Part shown: positions 8,346-16,483 of the stretch, one piece after another
Layout: each line of letters begins with the position of its first letter
How positions within the stretch are numbered: the stretch's first letter is position 1
Origin: Bacteroidota bacterium
Lineage (GTDB): Bacteria > Bacteroidota > Bacteroidia > Sphingobacteriales > Sphingobacteriaceae
Direction: 5' to 3'
DNA: 64,000 nt
Assembly (NCBI GenBank): GCA_026224775.1
Contig: JAMFRP010000033.1
Span: 1-64,000 of the forward strand
The notes under the pieces: model-generated
The model's database searches: none
Told to the model about the DNA's origin: nothing
What the model saw: the letters and a program-made list of their open reading frames with translations, nothing else
Made by a program: the position numbers and the translations under genes

Positions 8346-8353
8346 CAAAGCTA
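8346..8353 (-). promoter_or_regulatory. -7 box of the YiaK-like gene
   Basis: TAGCTTTG on the minus strand is a full TAnnTTTG match, 24 bp before the ATG. Confidence 0.6.
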
Positions 8354-8448
8354 CCTATCCTGTTTAGCTCATAATCATCAATCGTGTAATATTTGCGGCA
8401 TAAAACAGTTATAATTACCCATATGCAATTACAATAGCCGCATTTTTT

Positions 8449-8456
8449 TACTTTTG
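8449..8456 (+). promoter_or_regulatory. -7 box of the lipocalin-like lipoprotein gene
   Basis: TACTTTTG, a full consensus match, ends 12 bp before the ATG at 8469. The upstream in-frame TTG at 8454 lies inside this box, which argues against it as a start. Confidence 0.6.
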
Positions 8457-8468
8457 CTGACAGATTCA

Positions 8469-8993
8469 ATGAAAAACAAAAAAATACTCTTCTCCTTAAC
8501 AGTAGCAGTTCTGGCAATAGCAGGCCTTGTAATTAACTCTTGCAAAAAGGACAACCAAAACTCGATTGAAACATTGTTAACCAGAGGCAAATGGCAGTTG
8601 GCATCGGTGCAGGTGATTAATAAACTAGGAAGTAGCAAAGTAAGTATCGATACCTTGAATACTAACTGCGATAGCACACAAATATTTACATTTAATACCA
8701 ACAATACCTGTGGTTATACCAATTTTGAATGCATACCGCAGAAAACGTCAGGTTCATGGTCACTAACCTCAGATCAGCTCGTTTTAAATTCAACCATGTT
8801 ATGTGCTGATACTTTGATAGGTGGCGCACCTGACCCGAACAAGAGTATGCCATTTAAATACACCAAAATCATTAATCTCGGTCAATATTCCATGGTATTA
8901 CAAACCGGCGATGTTAATATATTTGTTACCTCTACAACTAAACAACGCATAATTCAGTATGGCTTTGTACATCAAATTGCAAGTACGCAATAA
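8469..8993 (+). CDS. lipocalin-like lipoprotein
   Basis: A 174-residue predicted lipoprotein: signal MKNKKILFSLTVAVLAIAGL and lipobox INSC with Cys at about residue 25. The mature part has the small-barrel pattern of Bacteroidota lipocalin-like proteins (GKWQLASVQV at the start, then FTFNTNNTCGYTN, GSWSLTSDQLVL). A hydrophobic ligand is a family-level possibility, but nothing in this sequence identifies one. I chose ATG 8469 over the longer TTG frame because the TTG falls in the promoter -7 box. A hairpin at 9034-9052 probably ends its transcript. Confidence 0.75.
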   Translation: MKNKKILFSLTVAVLAIAGLVINSCKKDNQNSIETLLTRGKWQLASVQVINKLGSSKVSIDTLNTNCDSTQIFTFNTNNTCGYTNFECIPQKTSGSWSLTSDQLVLNSTMLCADTLIGGAPDPNKSMPFKYTKIINLGQYSMVLQTGDVNIFVTSTTKQRIIQYGFVHQIASTQ

Positions 8994-9033
8994 CGATATA
9001 TTAATTCACCCGTTTAACATTCAATTAAAAAAC

Positions 9034-9052
9034 AACCTGTTTAACACAGGTT
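9034..9052 (+). terminator. hairpin after the lipoprotein gene
   Basis: Stem AACCTGT/ACAGGTT with loop TTAAC, 41 bp after the stop. No strong T run follows, so its strength is uncertain. Confidence 0.45.
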
Positions 9053-9068
9053 ATTAATCCGAAAATTT

Positions 9069-9076
9069 TATATTTG
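9069..9076 (+). promoter_or_regulatory. purN promoter -7 box
   Basis: TATATTTG, a full TAnnTTTG match, ends 28 bp before the purN TTG start. Confidence 0.55.
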
Positions 9077-9104
9077 GATGGATATAAAAAATTGATCTGC
9101 CATT

Positions 9105-9683
9105 TTGAAAAAAAGAATAGCCATTTTTGCTTCAGGTTCCGGATCAAATGCTCAAAAGATCATGGAACACTTTAAGCGCAACTCCGAAGCGGAAGTTGTG
9201 CTTATCCTCACTAATAACCCACAGGCGTATGTATTACAACGTGCCGATAATTTTGAGGTACCATCGCATATTTTTAACCGTGACGAGTTTTATAAGTCCG
9301 ACGATGTAATTAAACTGCTTAAAAACCTACAGGTAGATTTAATTGTGCTGGCGGGCTTTCTTTGGCTGGTTCCGGTATCCTTATTAAAAGCATTCCCAAA
9401 TAAAATAATCAACCTGCACCCCGCCCTGTTACCCAAATATGGCGGCGCAGGTATGTACGGCGATCACGTGCACAAAGCTGTTTTAGCCAATCACGAAGAA
9501 GAATCAGGCATCACCATTCACTTTGTCGACGAGAATTTTGACGAAGGTGAGATCATCCACCAATCCCGTTTTAAAATTGAACCCGGCGATAATTTAGAAA
9601 TGATCAAATTTAAAGGCCAGCAGTTAGAACACCAGCATTTTCCGAAAGTGGTAGAGAATTTGTTGAAGAAGATGAAGAGTTGA
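9105..9683 (+). CDS. purN: phosphoribosylglycinamide formyltransferase
   Basis: PurN transfers the formyl group of 10-formyl-THF to GAR in de novo purine synthesis. The 192-residue protein has the GAR-binding loop ASGSGSNAQ (residues 9-17), the active-site segment IINLHPALLPKYGG with catalytic Asn and His near 103-105, and HFVDENFDEGEII with the catalytic Asp near 142. The start is TTG at 9105: it gives the family N-terminus MKKRIAIFASGSGS, and no earlier ATG is in frame, while the next Met lies after the substrate loop. purH follows on the same strand, but only after a minus-strand gene pair. Confidence 0.96.
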   Translation: MKKRIAIFASGSGSNAQKIMEHFKRNSEAEVVLILTNNPQAYVLQRADNFEVPSHIFNRDEFYKSDDVIKLLKNLQVDLIVLAGFLWLVPVSLLKAFPNKIINLHPALLPKYGGAGMYGDHVHKAVLANHEEESGITIHFVDENFDEGEIIHQSRFKIEPGDNLEMIKFKGQQLEHQHFPKVVENLLKKMKS

Positions 9684-9710
9684 GGTTAGAGTATATTATT
9701 AATTGCCAAA

Positions 9711-10109
9711 TCAGTTCCGTTTAACAAACATCCATCCACAACCTTCTTTGCAAATAACGCTTATGACCAAAGTGTCTTTATTAATAGTACAATGATAAGC
9801 GCCCACTGCCTTTTTAGTTGAATCCAGTAACTCAAAATTTGAGCTGTCTTTCATTAAATAATACTTATCATAAGAAAAAAAGTCACCTACGACTTCTCCA
9901 TTCTTTTGTAATTCGAAATATTTCTTTGAATCAGTATCTGATACCTTGTACCAACTTCCCGCACCACCCGGACTTGAATACTCTTCATAAAAGTACCACT
10001 TAGTGCCTATTAATGAAGCTGATGAAGGAGAGAGTTTTATAAATGAATAGATAGGCAATAAAAAAAGAATTAAAGAATATAAAATGATTTTTTTCCAACT
10101 TATCTTCAT
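9711..10109 (-). CDS. unknown protein with N-terminal membrane segment
   Basis: A 132-residue protein with one hydrophobic N-terminal segment (about residues 8-24, IILYSLILFLLPIYSFI) that may be a signal anchor. The rest is a small beta-rich domain with the pattern GTKWYFYEEY and a C-terminal CKEGCGWMFVKRN. The layout recalls lipocalin-like proteins, but I cannot assign it to a family. It lies 7 bp downstream of a 57-codon gene, and both are AT-rich and run against purN and purH, as if inserted between them. Confidence 0.65.
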   Translation of the reverse strand: MKISWKKIILYSLILFLLPIYSFIKLSPSSASLIGTKWYFYEEYSSPGGAGSWYKVSDTDSKKYFELQKNGEVVGDFFSYDKYYLMKDSSNFELLDSTKKAVGAYHCTINKDTLVISVICKEGCGWMFVKRN

Positions 10110-10116
10110 AATTATT

Positions 10117-10290
10117 TCAATCTAAATATTTAGCAAATGCACTTTCAAGGCTTATTGAGGCAATATCATTATTCTTCAATAAATAATTCAACAATTCTCC
10201 ATCCGTTGCCTTTCTACCAATTCCTTTGATTATGTCTTCTAAACATAATTCTCTTTTTTCAGGATTTTTTGTATGATTTATATCAACCAT
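10117..10290 (-). CDS. small 57-aa hypothetical protein
   Basis: An ATG-to-stop frame of 57 codons, MVDINHTKNPEKRELC..., ends ...SAFAKYLD. Composition is that of a soluble, partly helical protein, with two helix-like segments (ELCLEDIIKGIGRKATDGELLNYLL). It ends 7 bp before the 132-residue gene at 9711-10109, which suggests one bicistronic unit. I know no family for it. The coding call rests on the operon-like spacing and sensible amino-acid make-up. Confidence 0.55.
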   Translation of the reverse strand: MVDINHTKNPEKRELCLEDIIKGIGRKATDGELLNYLLKNNDIASISLESAFAKYLD

Positions 10291-10376
10291 AAACCCAAGT
10301 TAACTATATTTCTCAGTATCATTATAATTAATGAAAAAAACTACTCACTAATCTCTAATCTCTAATCACAAATTCC

Positions 10377-10384
10377 TACCTTTG
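10377..10384 (+). promoter_or_regulatory. purH promoter -7 box
   Basis: TACCTTTG is a full TAnnTTTG match ending 21 bp before the purH ATG. An apparent upstream TTG start at 10382 falls inside the box. Confidence 0.65.
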
Positions 10385-10405
10385 CGGCTCAAAAATTTAT
10401 TGCAA

Positions 10406-11932
10406 ATGAGCCAATCTGTTCAAATAAAAAACGCCTTAATTTCTGTTTATTACAAAGACAATCTTGAGCCGCTTATTTATGAGTTAAACCGCCTGGGTGT
10501 GAAAATTTATTCTACCGGCGGAACTGAAACTTTTATACGTAGCCTAGGGGTTGATGTAATTGCTGTTGAGGACCTTACCTCGTACCCTTCTATATTGGGC
10601 GGTCGTGTAAAAACGCTGCACCCTAAAGTATTTGGTGGTATTTTGGCCCGCAGAAATTTTGAAAGCGATGAGCAGCAATTAGCGCAATACGAGATCCCCG
10701 AAATAGATTTGGTTATTGTTGATCTTTACCCGTTTGAAGAAACCGTAAATTCGGGCGCAGGCCAGGAGGATGTAATCGAGAAGATCGACATTGGCGGTAT
10801 CTCACTTATCCGCGCAGCAGCTAAAAACTTTAAAGATGTAGTGATACTGGCTTCTAAAGATGATTACACCGAACTGGAAGGCATGTTAAAAAGTCAGGAA
10901 GGTACTACCACTTTTGATCAGCGCCGTACATTTGCACAAAAAGCATTCAACATATCATCCAATTACGATACCGCCATCTTCCAGTACTTTAACCAGGAAG
11001 AACCAATGCCGGTATTTAAACAAAGCATACAAACCAGCCAAACTTTACGTTACGGCGAAAACCCGCATCAAAAAGGTGTATTCTATGGTAACCTGGATGC
11101 AATGTTCACCAAGCTACACGGCAAGGAATTATCATACAACAATTTAGTTGATGTTGATGCAGCCGTAGCTTTAATTGATGAGTTTACCGAGCCTACTATC
11201 GCTATTTTAAAACATACCAATGCTTGCGGTATAGCATCACGTAACTTTATTAAAGAGGCTTGGATTGATGCCTTAGCATGCGACCCGGTTTCTGCCTTTG
11301 GTGGTGTGATCATCGCTAATGATGAGATCAATGCCGAAACTGCAACCGAGATCAGTAAAATATTTTACGAGGTGCTAATCGCGCCTGCTTACACTGATGA
11401 AGCAGTTCAGATACTTCAATCAAAAAAGAACCGCATCATTCTTATTCGCCAAACGGTTGAATTGCCTACCAAGCAATTTAAAACCTTATTAAATGGCGTT
11501 ATCGAGCAGGATAAGGATTCAGTTGTTGAAGGCCCGGCTCAAATGACATCAGTTACAAATAAAAAAGCTACCGAGCACGAATTGAAAGATTTGTACTTCG
11601 CTAATAAAGTGGTTAAACATACCAAATCAAATACTATCGTATTCGCTAAAAAAAACCAGCTAATGTCAAGCGGTGTGGGTCAAACTTCAAGGGTAGATTC
11701 ATTAAAGCAAGCCATCATCAAGGCTGAAAGTTTTGGGTTTGATTTAAAAGGCGCGGTAATGGCATCTGATGCATTTTTCCCGTTCCCTGATTGTGCCGAA
11801 ATTGCTGCCGATGCAGGAATAACCGCTATATTACAACCCGGTGGATCTATCAAGGATCAGGACTCTATTGATATGTGCAACCAAAAAGGCATCGCTATGG
11901 TAACAACCGGCGTACGCCATTTTAAACATTAA
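10406..11932 (+). CDS. purH: bifunctional AICAR transformylase/IMP cyclohydrolase
   Basis: PurH carries out the last two steps of IMP synthesis. The 508-residue protein has the N-terminal cyclohydrolase (MGS-like) domain, with STGGTETFIRSLGVDVIAVEDLTSYPSILGGRVKTLHP, and the C-terminal transformylase with LRYGENPHQKG, ILKHTNACGIA (Lys and His of the active site) and SDAFFPFPDCAEIAADAGITAILQPGGSIKDQ. I place the start at ATG 10406 (MSQSVQIKNAL); the frame extends eight codons upstream to a TTG, but that TTG belongs to the -7 box. Its gene neighbour in the pathway is purN, 0.7 kb upstream. Confidence 0.98.
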   Translation: MSQSVQIKNALISVYYKDNLEPLIYELNRLGVKIYSTGGTETFIRSLGVDVIAVEDLTSYPSILGGRVKTLHPKVFGGILARRNFESDEQQLAQYEIPEIDLVIVDLYPFEETVNSGAGQEDVIEKIDIGGISLIRAAAKNFKDVVILASKDDYTELEGMLKSQEGTTTFDQRRTFAQKAFNISSNYDTAIFQYFNQEEPMPVFKQSIQTSQTLRYGENPHQKGVFYGNLDAMFTKLHGKELSYNNLVDVDAAVALIDEFTEPTIAILKHTNACGIASRNFIKEAWIDALACDPVSAFGGVIIANDEINAETATEISKIFYEVLIAPAYTDEAVQILQSKKNRIILIRQTVELPTKQFKTLLNGVIEQDKDSVVEGPAQMTSVTNKKATEHELKDLYFANKVVKHTKSNTIVFAKKNQLMSSGVGQTSRVDSLKQAIIKAESFGFDLKGAVMASDAFFPFPDCAEIAADAGITAILQPGGSIKDQDSIDMCNQKGIAMVTTGVRHFKH

Positions 11933-12036
11933 TAAAACAATACTTAATTACACGATTTAATACGAATTATTAAAAATCGGAGTTATATTTAACAATTCGC
12001 TTTTAACTGAATCGTGCTTTAATTCAAAAAATACAA

Positions 12037-13059
12037 ATGGGTTTATTTAATTTTTTCACGCAAGAAATTGCCATTGACTTAGGTACCGCAAATACCCTCA
12101 TCATACATAATGATAAAGTTGTTGTTGACGAGCCGTCTATCGTGGCTTTCGATCGCACAACCAACAAAGTGATCGCTATCGGTCGCCAGGCTATGCAAAT
12201 GGAAGGCAAAACGCACGATAATATTCGTACCGTTCGCCCATTGAAAGACGGTGTAATTGCCGACTTTAATGCTGCCGAGCACATGATACGCGGCATGATC
12301 AAAATGATTAACCCAGGTAAAGGATGGTTCTTCCCTTCATTGCGTATGGTGATCTGTATCCCCTCAGGTATTACCGAGGTTGAAAAACGTGCCGTACGTG
12401 ACAGCGCCGAAATTGCAGGCGCTAAAGAAGTTTATTTAATACACGAGCCGATGGCTGCGGCTGTAGGTATCGGTATTGATGTAGAGGAGCCTATGGGTAA
12501 CATGATCATCGATATTGGTGGGGGTACTACCGAGATCGCGGTTATCGCTTTATCAGGTATCGTTTGTGATCAGTCTATCCGTGTTGCGGGTGATAACTTT
12601 GATTCTGATATCGTTCAATACATCCGTCGCCAACACAACATCATGATCGGTGACCGTACTGCTGAGAAAATCAAAATTGAAGTTGGCGCCGCTTTACCTG
12701 AGCTGGCTGATCCACCGGCTGATTTTGCTGTTCAAGGTCGTGACTTAATGACTGGTGTACCAAAACAGATCATGGTATCGTATACCGAGATCGCGCATTG
12801 TTTAGATAAATCGATTTCTAAAATTGAGGAAGCTATCCTTAAGGCATTAGAGATCACTCCACCGGAATTATCTGCTGATATTTACCAAACAGGTATCTAC
12901 CTAACAGGTGGTGGCGCGTTGTTACGTGGTTTAGATAAACGTGTGGCATCAAAAACAAAACTACCTGTACACGTTGCCGAAGATCCGCTTCGTGCCGTAG
13001 TACGCGGTACAGGTACAGCGCTAAAAAATATTGGTAATTTTAAATTCTTAATGCAATAA
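12037..13059 (+). CDS. mreB: rod shape-determining protein MreB
   Basis: MreB is the bacterial actin that polymerises under the inner membrane and guides lateral wall synthesis. The 340 residues include phosphate-1 DLGTANT (residues 11-17), phosphate-2 DIGGGTTEIAV (about 160-170) and the adenosine motif TGGGALLRG (about 288-296). It heads the operon mreB-mreC-mreD-mrdA-rodA. No TAnnTTTG box was seen in the 104-bp gap after purH, so read-through or a different promoter is possible. A sizeable palindromic repeat separates it from mreC. Confidence 0.98.
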   Translation: MGLFNFFTQEIAIDLGTANTLIIHNDKVVVDEPSIVAFDRTTNKVIAIGRQAMQMEGKTHDNIRTVRPLKDGVIADFNAAEHMIRGMIKMINPGKGWFFPSLRMVICIPSGITEVEKRAVRDSAEIAGAKEVYLIHEPMAAAVGIGIDVEEPMGNMIIDIGGGTTEIAVIALSGIVCDQSIRVAGDNFDSDIVQYIRRQHNIMIGDRTAEKIKIEVGAALPELADPPADFAVQGRDLMTGVPKQIMVSYTEIAHCLDKSISKIEEAILKALEITPPELSADIYQTGIYLTGGGALLRGLDKRVASKTKLPVHVAEDPLRAVVRGTGTALKNIGNFKFLMQ

Positions 13060-13062
13060 TTT

Positions 13063-13142
13063 AGATTTGAGATGTGAGACATGAGATTTGAGATAAGCTA
13101 AAAATTTCAAGTCTCATGTCTCACATCTCAAGTCTCAAATCT
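13063..13142. repeat. imperfect inverted repeat of GAGATTTGA-like units
   Basis: The left arm 13063-13093 is built from units like AGATTTGAGATGTGAGACAT and the right arm 13108-13142 is its complement with one additional unit. This large hairpin lies between mreB and mreC and might alter expression of the distal genes. Confidence 0.8.
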
Positions 13143-13153
13143 ATCAAAGACCG

Positions 13154-13987
13154 ATGCGTAATTTATTGATTTTCATTACTAAGTACAACGCATTCTTCTT
13201 ATTCCTTATTTTCGAGATCAGTTCGATAATTATCTACGTTAAATATAACGCTTTCCAAAAAGCATCAGTAATAAATAGCTCTAACGAGGTTACCGGCAGG
13301 TTATACACGCAGATAAATGGCCTTTATGATTATCTTTCGCTTAAAGAGGTAAACGATAGCCTTGCACGCGAAAACGCACGTTTGCGTAATCAGCAAAAAT
13401 CATCTTTTTATATCGATACCATTGCCCGGCATAAAATAAACGATACTGTTTTTAAAACTCAATATGAATACATCGATGCCAAGGTGATTAACAATTCAAC
13501 CAACCACAGCTATAACTACATTACCATTAATCGTGGCAGTAAGGATGGTATAGCGGTAGGTATGGGTGTTATATCCGGTGCGGGTATTGTGGGTAAAGTG
13601 ATTAATGTTACGGAGCATTTGGCCAACGTACAATCCCTGCTGAATAAAGATACCCGTTTCAGCGTAATGCTGGCAACCAACAGAGAAATTGGGTATATAC
13701 GTTGGGGCGATGACCTTAACCCTACCAAGGGCATGTTAATGGATGTAACCAATAACGCACAACCCAAACTTGGCGAAATGGTAGTAACATCCGGTTACTC
13801 ATTGTTCCCACAGGGCATACCGGTTGGCCGCATCACTAATTTACACCCTAAGGGTGGGGGCATATCATTAAACATGGAAGTAACCTTTTCTGTTGATTTT
13901 ACTAAACTACAATATGTTGATGTGGTAGATTATAAATTCGCGAAAGAACAAGAGGGATTGGAGGCTCTGCAGAAGAAGGATGATTAG
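13154..13987 (+). CDS. mreC: rod shape-determining protein MreC
   Basis: MreC spans the inner membrane once and links MreB to the periplasmic elongation enzymes. The 277-residue protein has a TM segment at about residues 12-29, a short coiled coil around 62-78 (NDSLARENARLRNQQ) and the MreC beta domains, including TINRGSKDGIAVGMGVISGAGIVGKV and GEMVVTSGYSLFPQGIPVGRI. The last 8 bp overlap mreD, which suggests translational coupling. Confidence 0.95.
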   Translation: MRNLLIFITKYNAFFLFLIFEISSIIIYVKYNAFQKASVINSSNEVTGRLYTQINGLYDYLSLKEVNDSLARENARLRNQQKSSFYIDTIARHKINDTVFKTQYEYIDAKVINNSTNHSYNYITINRGSKDGIAVGMGVISGAGIVGKVINVTEHLANVQSLLNKDTRFSVMLATNREIGYIRWGDDLNPTKGMLMDVTNNAQPKLGEMVVTSGYSLFPQGIPVGRITNLHPKGGGISLNMEVTFSVDFTKLQYVDVVDYKFAKEQEGLEALQKKDD

Positions 13988-14498
13988 GACAATTATAATT
14001 AACGTATTACGCTTTATAGTATTGGTGTTTATACAAGTGTTTTTATTGAAAAACATTACGCTGTATAACCTATCAACACCATACCTATACATTTTATTTA
14101 TTTTACTGTTACCTTTTGAAACGCCTAACATTTTACTGTTTCCACTGGCGTTTTTAATGGGTTTAACAATTGATGCTTTTTATGACACCCCCGGCCTGCA
14201 CGCCGCGGCTTGTGTAATACTAGCATTAGTGCGGGTAATGTTTATAAACATCACCGTACAAAAAGAAGGCTTTGATAACGAGCCTGAGCCTACACTTAGC
14301 ATCATGGGGTTCAGGTGGTTTTTTACTTACATATTGGTGCTAACCTTATTCCATCATTTCTTCCTCTTCAACCTGGAGGTTTTTAACTTATCTGATATTC
14401 AATTTACCCTTAGTCGTATAGTGCTGAGTACATTATTTACCGTATTTTTGATATTGATTTCGGGGTTGTTATTTTACAGGAGAAAAGAGCGTAAATGA
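13980..14498 (+). CDS. mreD: rod shape-determining membrane protein MreD
   Basis: A 172-residue integral membrane protein with five or so hydrophobic segments (for example FIVLVFIQVFLLKNITL and FTYILVLTLFHHFFLF). MreD sequences are poorly conserved, so the call rests mostly on size, topology and its place between mreC and the PBP2 gene. It overlaps mreC by 8 bp and mrdA by 4 bp (ATGA). Confidence 0.92.
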   Translation: MIRTIIINVLRFIVLVFIQVFLLKNITLYNLSTPYLYILFILLLPFETPNILLFPLAFLMGLTIDAFYDTPGLHAAACVILALVRVMFINITVQKEGFDNEPEPTLSIMGFRWFFTYILVLTLFHHFFLFNLEVFNLSDIQFTLSRIVLSTLFTVFLILISGLLFYRRKERK

Positions 14499-16483
14499 AT
14501 AGTTTCTTTGTACGGCGATATATCATCGCGGGTATTTTTACCACCATTATTTTACTGCTTGTCGCCAAATTATTTTACATACAAATAATTGACGATCACT
14601 ATCGCCTTTACGCTACCAAAAACGTACTGCGCCCAATAAAACAATATCCTGCCCGTGGCCCAATCCTGGATCGAAACGGGAAGATATTAGTACAAAACGA
14701 AGCTTTTTACGATATCATGGTCACCCCAAAAGAGGTTAAACCTTTTGATACATTAGAATTTTGCAAATTATTGGGGATAAGCAAAGACGAATTCGATGAT
14801 CGTTTTAAAAAAGCCATCAAATATTCGCCAAGCTTACCATCGATATTCGAAAAACAACTCTCTGCCGAAACTTTTGCTTCGCTGCAGGAAAGATTATCTG
14901 AGTTTACCGGCTTCTTCCCAACTACCCGTTATTTGCGCACCTATCCTGATTCCACAGCGGCTCAATTCTTAGGTTATATTGGTGAAGTTACCGACAGGGA
15001 TATTAAACGTTCAGGTGGCCGTTACCAACCTGGAGATTATATTGGCGTTAGCGGTGTTGAAAAAGCTTATGAAGATGTTTTACGCGGACAAGTAGGTGTA
15101 AAATATACTGTGGTAAATTCGCATGGTAAAATGATGGGCAGTTATGAAAATGGTGCCTATGATACCGTTGCCCACCCTGGTGAACGTTTAAAATCATCAC
15201 TCGATCTTCGCATACAAAAACTGGGCGAAGAGTTAATGAAAGGCAAAGTAGGCAGCATCGTAGCCATCGAACCATCAACCGGCGAAATACTGGCATTTGT
15301 AAGCAGCCCAACCTATGATCCTAATTTATTAGTAGGCCGCGAGCGTGGCAATAACGCCGCCAAAATGTATAAGGACCCCTATGATCCTTTATTGATCAGA
15401 CCTATACAAGCATACTATCCCCCCGGCTCCTCATTTAAGCCACTGAGTGCCCTGATAGGTTTGCAAGAAGGCATCATCACCCCACAAATGACATATGATT
15501 GCCATGGTGTATATTGGGCAGGTAATCACCCGGTAAAATGTTTGGAAGTACATGGCACTGTAAACCTGAGTGGAGCGGTAGCAGGTTCATGTAACGGTTA
15601 TTTTTCGATGGTATTCCAAAAAATAATTGATTTAAACGGCTATAAAAAAGTTGATACTACTTTCTCTTCGTGGAGAACCAACGTGGCTAAGTTTGGCTTA
15701 GGATCAAGACTTGGGCTTGATATGCCAAATGAAGGAAAAGGGTTCTTACCTACGGCGCAACATTATGATAAGATATATCATTATGGTGCATGGCGCTCAA
15801 GTACCGTAGTATCACTTGCTATTGGGCAGGGCGAATTGCTAGCTACCCCTCTTCAGTTAGCCAATATTGAATGTATCATTGCTAATCATGGTTATTATTA
15901 TACCCCGCATTTAATAAAGTCCATTGGCGATAAAGAAGTTAATACTGCGGAATTCAAAGCAAAACATTATGCAGGTATCGATTCCTTGTATTTTGAACCA
16001 TTGATAGATGGTATGCAGGCTGTGGTTGATCACGGTACAGCAGCTGCATCAAAAATACCGGGTATAGTAATGTGCGGCAAAACAGGTACAGCACAAAATC
16101 ACGGGGAAGACCATTCTATATTTGTTGCTTTTGCGCCACGCATACATCCTAAAATAGCCATCGCGGTAATTGTTGAAAACGGTGGTCAGGGCGCGCATTG
16201 GGCTGCTCCTATAGCCAGCTATATGGTTGAAAAATATCTAACCGATACCATTAGGAGGCCGATGGATGAATTTAACCGCATTAAAAATGCGAACCTGATG
16301 CCAGATCTGGCCAACTACTACTCATCAAGCAGAAGATCAATGTTGAGGGATAGCATTAAAAAAGCTAAGGCTGATAGCCTACGTAAACTTCCCGCTAAAA
16401 AAAGCGTATCAACCAAAAGCAAAAAAAATAATACGCTCGCTTATTTAATTACTGAACCCGGCAGAAGGAGGAATAATGAATAA
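14495..16483 (+). CDS. mrdA: penicillin-binding protein 2 (elongasome transpeptidase)
   Basis: The class B PBP of the elongation machinery cross-links glycan made by RodA. The 662 residues comprise an N-terminal TM segment at about 10-28, a pedestal domain and the transpeptidase domain. The catalytic motifs are S312-x-x-K315 (PGSSFKPL), S365-C366-N367 and K529-T530-G531 (CGKTGTAQ). The C-terminus is extended by about 50 residues rich in Lys and Ser. It starts inside the mreD stop and overlaps rodA by 8 bp. Confidence 0.97.
   Translation: MNSFFVRRYIIAGIFTTIILLLVAKLFYIQIIDDHYRLYATKNVLRPIKQYPARGPILDRNGKILVQNEAFYDIMVTPKEVKPFDTLEFCKLLGISKDEFDDRFKKAIKYSPSLPSIFEKQLSAETFASLQERLSEFTGFFPTTRYLRTYPDSTAAQFLGYIGEVTDRDIKRSGGRYQPGDYIGVSGVEKAYEDVLRGQVGVKYTVVNSHGKMMGSYENGAYDTVAHPGERLKSSLDLRIQKLGEELMKGKVGSIVAIEPSTGEILAFVSSPTYDPNLLVGRERGNNAAKMYKDPYDPLLIRPIQAYYPPGSSFKPLSALIGLQEGIITPQMTYDCHGVYWAGNHPVKCLEVHGTVNLSGAVAGSCNGYFSMVFQKIIDLNGYKKVDTTFSSWRTNVAKFGLGSRLGLDMPNEGKGFLPTAQHYDKIYHYGAWRSSTVVSLAIGQGELLATPLQLANIECIIANHGYYYTPHLIKSIGDKEVNTAEFKAKHYAGIDSLYFEPLIDGMQAVVDHGTAAASKIPGIVMCGKTGTAQNHGEDHSIFVAFAPRIHPKIAIAVIVENGGQGAHWAAPIASYMVEKYLTDTIRRPMDEFNRIKNANLMPDLANYYSSSRRSMLRDSIKKAKADSLRKLPAKKSVSTKSKKNNTLAYLITEPGRRRNNE

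Noticed and set aside
8454..8468. TTG start for the lipocalin-like lipoprotein
   Set aside because: It lies in the -7 box TACTTTTG; the ATG at 8469 starts a proper signal peptide.
10382..10405. Upstream TTG start of purH giving eight extra residues
   Set aside because: The TTG is inside the TACCTTTG promoter box and would place the start before transcription; the ATG at 10406 gives the family N-terminus.
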